A stretch of 35,875 nt of DNA from Megamonas sp. UBA1799. GTDB lineage: Bacteria; Bacillota; Negativicutes; Selenomonadales; Selenomonadaceae. Both the position numbers and the translations under genes were made by a program. Below the pieces are notes generated by a model. That model saw nothing but the letters and a program-made list of their open reading frames with translations, did not search any database and was not told where the DNA came from. Shown here piece after piece: positions 32,716 to 35,875 of the stretch. The stretch covers positions 1-35,875 of the forward strand of contig DCFR01000019.1 in NCBI GenBank assembly GCA_002319815.1. Reading direction: 5' to 3'. Numbering within the stretch: the stretch's first letter is position 1; each line of letters begins with the position of its first letter.

Positions 32716-34437
32716 ATGGGGATTTTCAAGAACTTTCGGTTAGCTACGAAAATTTTACTGGTTATTGGCTTTTTGAGTATCTGTTTCATCAGTTTAGTCG
32801 GGTTTTATATCGTGCCGGTGATTACGCGTACGTTGGAAAGTTCTTCAGAAGTTAAGCTAAAAAATCTGGCAGAAACATCTTACGACATTATACAGTTTTA
32901 TTATGATCAGGCGCAAAAGGGCGTGTATACCGAAGCGCAGGCGCAGCAATTGGCCCGGGACGCCGTAGCTTCGCTGCGCTACGAAGGCAATGAATATTTT
33001 TGGATCAATGATTATAAAGCGCAAATGGTCATGCATCCCATCGATCCGTCCTTAAATGGCAAAGATGTGTCAGATATCAAAGATTCCAGCGGTCTGGCAA
33101 TTTTTAAAGAATTTGCCCGGGTTGCCCATGAGAAAGGGGAAGGTTTGGTACGCTACGAATGGCCGAAGCCGGGCAGTAAAGCCGCCGAACCAAAGTTCTC
33201 TTATGTCAAAGGGTTTACTCCGTGGCAGTGGATTATCGGAACGGGAATCTATGTGGGCGACTTAGCGCAGAAGCGAAATGCAATTGTACTTAATGTGGTC
33301 ATTTCGGTTATTGTAGTGATTGCGACGGCGATTGGTTTGATTTATTTTACAATTTTGCGGCCCTTGAATCTGACGCTGAAAAAGATTCTGGCTTATCTGG
33401 ATGAGTTATCTCATTATGATTTTTCTAAAAATTTGCATATTAAAGAAAAAGATGAACTGGGCATCATTGCCGAATCGTTTAGTTATGTTGTCACTAATGT
33501 GCGGGATCTGGTGGCAAGCACGAAAGTTTTGGGCAAGGAAGTCGCCGGCGGAGCTGACCGGATGATTGCTTCCACGGAGGAAGTGTCTGCGGCTTCGGAG
33601 AAAACGGCGCATACAATTATGGAGCTGGCGAATGGGGCTAGTGAACAAGCACGTTTTACGATGAAAGGCAATGAAAGCATTCAGGGGATTGTTGGTCGTT
33701 TGGCGCAGATGAACGTCAATATTACCGGGTCCCGGGATTTAACGGTTCATGTGGGCGGAACTGTGGAAAAAGGCTCAGAACTGGTACAGGATCAAAGAAG
33801 TAAACTGGAAGCCAACAAAGAAATTTACCAGACAATTTCCACCTCTATCACTTCTCTGGCAGGAAAGTCTAAAGAGATTGGGGAAATCATTCTGGTCATT
33901 AAAGAAATTGCCAGCCAGACCAATCTATTGGCGCTGAATGCAGCGATTGAAGCGGCGCGTGCCGGGGCGCAGGGCAGGGGCTTTGCCGTTGTGGCTGAAG
34001 AGGTAAGAAAACTGGCGGAGCAAGTCGATCAATCCGGGCAAAAAATCATTGAGATTGTGAAGGATGTCAATGACGGCATCAGTGAAACAGCATCGCATGT
34101 CAGCACGGCTAATGAGGCGGTAGAAGCGGAAGCTGACAGTTTGAAACGTATTGTGGCTTTTTTTCAGGAGATGTCGGCTTCTATTCAGAATATCGAAAAA
34201 AAGATTACCGATATTGCCGAAAGCTCGCGCTTAATCAGCAATGATGCTCAGTCGGCTGGGCGGGAGATAGAGCAGGTGACCGGTATTGCTAAAAAAGCAG
34301 CGCAGGGCACGGAAGAGGTTGCTTCGCTGAGCGAAGAAACTACGGCTATTATCGGGGAAGTCTCGCAGCGGGCCAAGGTATTGGCAGAGCATGCACTGCG
34401 GCTGGAGGAATCGCTGAATAAATTTAAAGTGGACTGA
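32716..34437 (+). CDS. Methyl-accepting chemotaxis protein with single Cache sensor
   Basis: 573 residues. TM1 is at about 12-34, then a ~160-residue extracytoplasmic sCache_2-like sensor (EYFWINDYKAQMVMHP, LNGKDVSDIKD, TPWQWIIGTGIYVGDL), TM2 at about 195-217, HAMP, and a long signalling coiled coil with the conserved tip EIASQTNLLALNAAIEAARA and GRGFAVVAEEVRKLAEQ. It relays ligand binding to CheA/CheW. I chose ATG 32716 because MGIFKNFRLATKILLVIGF is the usual MCP opening and AGGAG lies ten bases upstream; ATG 32668 is in frame with its own AGGAG and would add 16 residues. Cache sensors of this type often bind small carboxylates; the nearby dicarboxylate genes make that attractive but unproven. 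Confidence 0.93.
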   Translation: MGIFKNFRLATKILLVIGFLSICFISLVGFYIVPVITRTLESSSEVKLKNLAETSYDIIQFYYDQAQKGVYTEAQAQQLARDAVASLRYEGNEYFWINDYKAQMVMHPIDPSLNGKDVSDIKDSSGLAIFKEFARVAHEKGEGLVRYEWPKPGSKAAEPKFSYVKGFTPWQWIIGTGIYVGDLAQKRNAIVLNVVISVIVVIATAIGLIYFTILRPLNLTLKKILAYLDELSHYDFSKNLHIKEKDELGIIAESFSYVVTNVRDLVASTKVLGKEVAGGADRMIASTEEVSAASEKTAHTIMELANGASEQARFTMKGNESIQGIVGRLAQMNVNITGSRDLTVHVGGTVEKGSELVQDQRSKLEANKEIYQTISTSITSLAGKSKEIGEIILVIKEIASQTNLLALNAAIEAARAGAQGRGFAVVAEEVRKLAEQVDQSGQKIIEIVKDVNDGISETASHVSTANEAVEAEADSLKRIVAFFQEMSASIQNIEKKITDIAESSRLISNDAQSAGREIEQVTGIAKKAAQGTEEVASLSEETTAIIGEVSQRAKVLAEHALRLEESLNKFKVD

Positions 34438-34519
34438 TCTTGTCGGATCAAGGGAAAAGCAGCTTTTTGTGTCCTGCACTGCGTATTTTCTCATTTTGTA
34501 TGACGGCGAAATGGAGTTA

Positions 34520-35587
34520 TCATTCTTTGCCAGTGGATGTCGGGTTCGTTTCCAGCGCCCAGTTAATAAGGAGATGGTCGGCAATTTTGTCCTGCTCAAT
34601 CAGGGTGACGTTCATATCATAAAAAGCGGCTGTTTTGTTTAATAAAGAGCAGGTAGTTTTTAGCGTTTGTTGTTCCAGAGAATTCAATTCATAGGCATGC
34701 AGGTCCAGCGCAAAGCAAAGTTTCGCTGACAGGGATTCAGCTGCGGGATGTTCGGTTACCTGGCAGTTGAGTCTTTGCGGCGGATTAGGCAAAACATGCA
34801 GTAAAATCTTGAAGATCATAATACAATATTTATGATTCCCCTGGATGCTTTTTAGACTAAGGGCAGACAAATCAAATTCCAGGCAATCATTACACCCGTT
34901 CTTGATTTTATCGATTAAACCGAGGATAGATGAGGTTTCCATAGTTGCCGGCAATTGACTTAGGTAAGTAAGGTAGATGATTTCCGCAATGCGGATCATG
35001 CTTTCTTCCAGACTTTTTTGTTCGGGAGTTATCGCTGTGTGTGACGCCAGGCTTTTCCGCCATAAGGCGAAGCACATCACGCTGATTTTGTATAAATGCT
35101 GCAGTTCTTTTTGTTCCTGTTTATTTTTGTTTTCCATAGCTTGAAAAATCTTTTGATAGGCCGTGTTTTTTGCTGCCAAGGATTGGCTTAATGTATCGCG
35201 ATCTGTCTGTAACTGATGGTATTCCAGCGCCTGCCGGATAACCGGCAGCAGTTCATCTTCATTGGTCCAAGGTTTCGTAATAAATCGAAAAATTTCGCCC
35301 TGATTGATCGTGACCAGCATTTGTGATAACTGCGTATAGCCGGATAAGACGATGCGCACAGTGTGAGGATATTTTTCCTTTACTGTTTTTAGCAACGTGA
35401 GTCCGTCCATGACCGGCATGCGCATATCGGTCACAATGACACTAAAATCGGTCTTTTCCATTTGTGTCAGCGCTTCGGCGCCGCTTCCGGCAAAATAAGC
35501 CAAATAAGGTTCGTCACTGACGGCTCTTCTGATAGCGCTTAGAACGCCGGGTTCGTCATCGACAAAAAGTACTTTATCCTGGGACAT
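34520..35587 (-). CDS. Response regulator with unrecognised C-terminal domain
   Basis: 355 residues. The N-terminal receiver has Asp54 (IVTDMRMPVMDG), the GYTQ segment and Lys in FITKPWTNEDEL, the form seen in RpfG-like receivers (VLSGYTQ...IFRFITKPW). A coiled coil covers about 125-170 (LQTDRDTLSQSLAAKNTAYQ). The remaining ~190 residues have no HD-GYP, GGDEF, HTH or clear ATPase motif; the distribution of hydrophobic strands could be a degenerate kinase-like fold, but I do not recognise it. ATG 35587 has GGAGG nine bases upstream; an earlier in-frame start lacks one. It converges on the chemoreceptor gene. No kinase lies beside it within the window. Confidence 0.85.
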   Translation of the reverse strand: MSQDKVLFVDDEPGVLSAIRRAVSDEPYLAYFAGSGAEALTQMEKTDFSVIVTDMRMPVMDGLTLLKTVKEKYPHTVRIVLSGYTQLSQMLVTINQGEIFRFITKPWTNEDELLPVIRQALEYHQLQTDRDTLSQSLAAKNTAYQKIFQAMENKNKQEQKELQHLYKISVMCFALWRKSLASHTAITPEQKSLEESMIRIAEIIYLTYLSQLPATMETSSILGLIDKIKNGCNDCLEFDLSALSLKSIQGNHKYCIMIFKILLHVLPNPPQRLNCQVTEHPAAESLSAKLCFALDLHAYELNSLEQQTLKTTCSLLNKTAAFYDMNVTLIEQDKIADHLLINWALETNPTSTGKE

Positions 35588-35770
35588 GTTCGGCGGCCTC
35601 CTTTTATCCTTGCTTGCAATGAATCGTTTTACGAGTAAATTCGACAAAAACAATGGGTATCCTTTTTTCCTGCTTGTCCGGGCCCTTTTTTTATCATCTG
35701 GCAGGAATAAGTTTGTTCTTGGGGAACCATCCTATTAGTATATGTTTTTAAAATAGATTTTAATATTTAC
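35588..35770. other. Intergenic region upstream of the response regulator
   Basis: AT-rich sequence with no ORF of credible start. It should hold the promoter for the minus-strand response regulator, but I do not see a convincing -35/-10 pair. Confidence 0.4.
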
Positions 35771-35866
35771 TCAACTTTCCCAGAACAAATCGGCAAATAA
35801 TGCCTGAATAAATCTAGTCTGAGAGGCCATCCAATCCCTCAGTTTACTTTTTATTGATTTTTTGGT
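35771..35866 (-). pseudogene. Possible C-terminal end of a truncated minus-strand gene
   Basis: On the minus strand an open frame of about 31 residues ends at TCA 35771-35773 (stop TGA) and reads DWMASQTRFIQALFADLFWE near its end, a protein-like composition. An in-frame stop lies just upstream (about 35867-35869), so only a short piece is open. It may be the tail of a decayed gene, possibly a transposase. I do not recognise it with confidence. Confidence 0.2.
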
Positions 35867-35875
35867 CTATGTTGC

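Noticed and set aside
1..35875. CRISPR array, tRNA, rRNA or prophage genes
   Set aside because: No regularly spaced repeats, no cloverleaf with CCA end and no phage structural or integrase genes were seen on either strand.

Overview
The window looks like a chromosomal segment from a diderm Firmicute, most likely Negativicutes (a Sporomusa/Pelosinus-type anaerobe). That placement is an inference from the gene complement (urea ABC transporter plus urease, aspartase with a DASS-type carboxylate transporter, several hybrid two-component systems) and from protein style; no rRNA or tRNA is present to anchor it. The base composition changes along the window: about 1-3780 is AT-rich and looks accessory, the restriction locus at 3784-11046 is mixed, and from about 11.65 kb onward the sequence is GC-richer and core-like.

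Layout. (1) 1-240: a tandem 48-bp repeat resembling an insertion-sequence end, followed by a possible gene fragment. (2) 446-2713: a redox cassette, tetR - tlpA/resA-like thioredoxin - ccdA - small secreted two-cysteine protein, with a clear promoter, a TetR-type palindromic operator and a terminator. (3) 3098-3418: a SugE/Gdx-type SMR exporter, then a decayed gene remnant. (4) 3784-11046: a type I restriction-modification locus in the unusual order S-like(half)-hsdR-hsdS-fic-hsdM. The Fic protein carries a C-terminal SxxxEG autoinhibitory motif (class III, NmFic-like). A decayed AlbA_2/Schlafen-type ATP-binding gene follows.

(5) 11652-23770: a nitrogen-acquisition block. A soluble REC-HisKA-HATPase kinase diverges from a large membrane hybrid kinase (HAMP-HisKA-HATPase-REC-HPt) whose gene overlaps an AraC-type response regulator. 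Next comes urtABCDE-ureABC, urea import and urease structural subunits. Intrinsic-terminator hairpins sit in the leaders of the hybrid kinase and of urtA, and another lies between urtA and urtB. urtD carries a one-base frameshift. The nickel-insertion genes ureDEFG are not in the window. (6) 23900-25815, minus strand: a guanine-class purine riboswitch, with a visible terminator/antiterminator switch, controls an NCS2-like purine permease and a phosphoribosyltransferase. (7) 25927-26694: an SDR oxidoreductase.

(8) 26756-32521: a GlnK/GlnL(YcbA/YcbB)-type two-component system diverges from a DASS carboxylate transporter and aspartase (aspA), suggesting control of aspartate/C4-dicarboxylate uptake and deamination. 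(9) 32716-35587: a Cache-domain chemoreceptor convergent with a REC protein that has an unrecognised C-terminal half. The last 290 bp hold only a possible truncated gene end.

Urea hydrolysis, aspartate deamination and purine salvage give much of the window a nitrogen-acquisition theme. The most unusual points are the Fic gene inside the hsd operon, the leader terminators of the urea block, the urtD frameshift, urease without local accessory genes, and the secreted two-cysteine protein in the ccdA operon.
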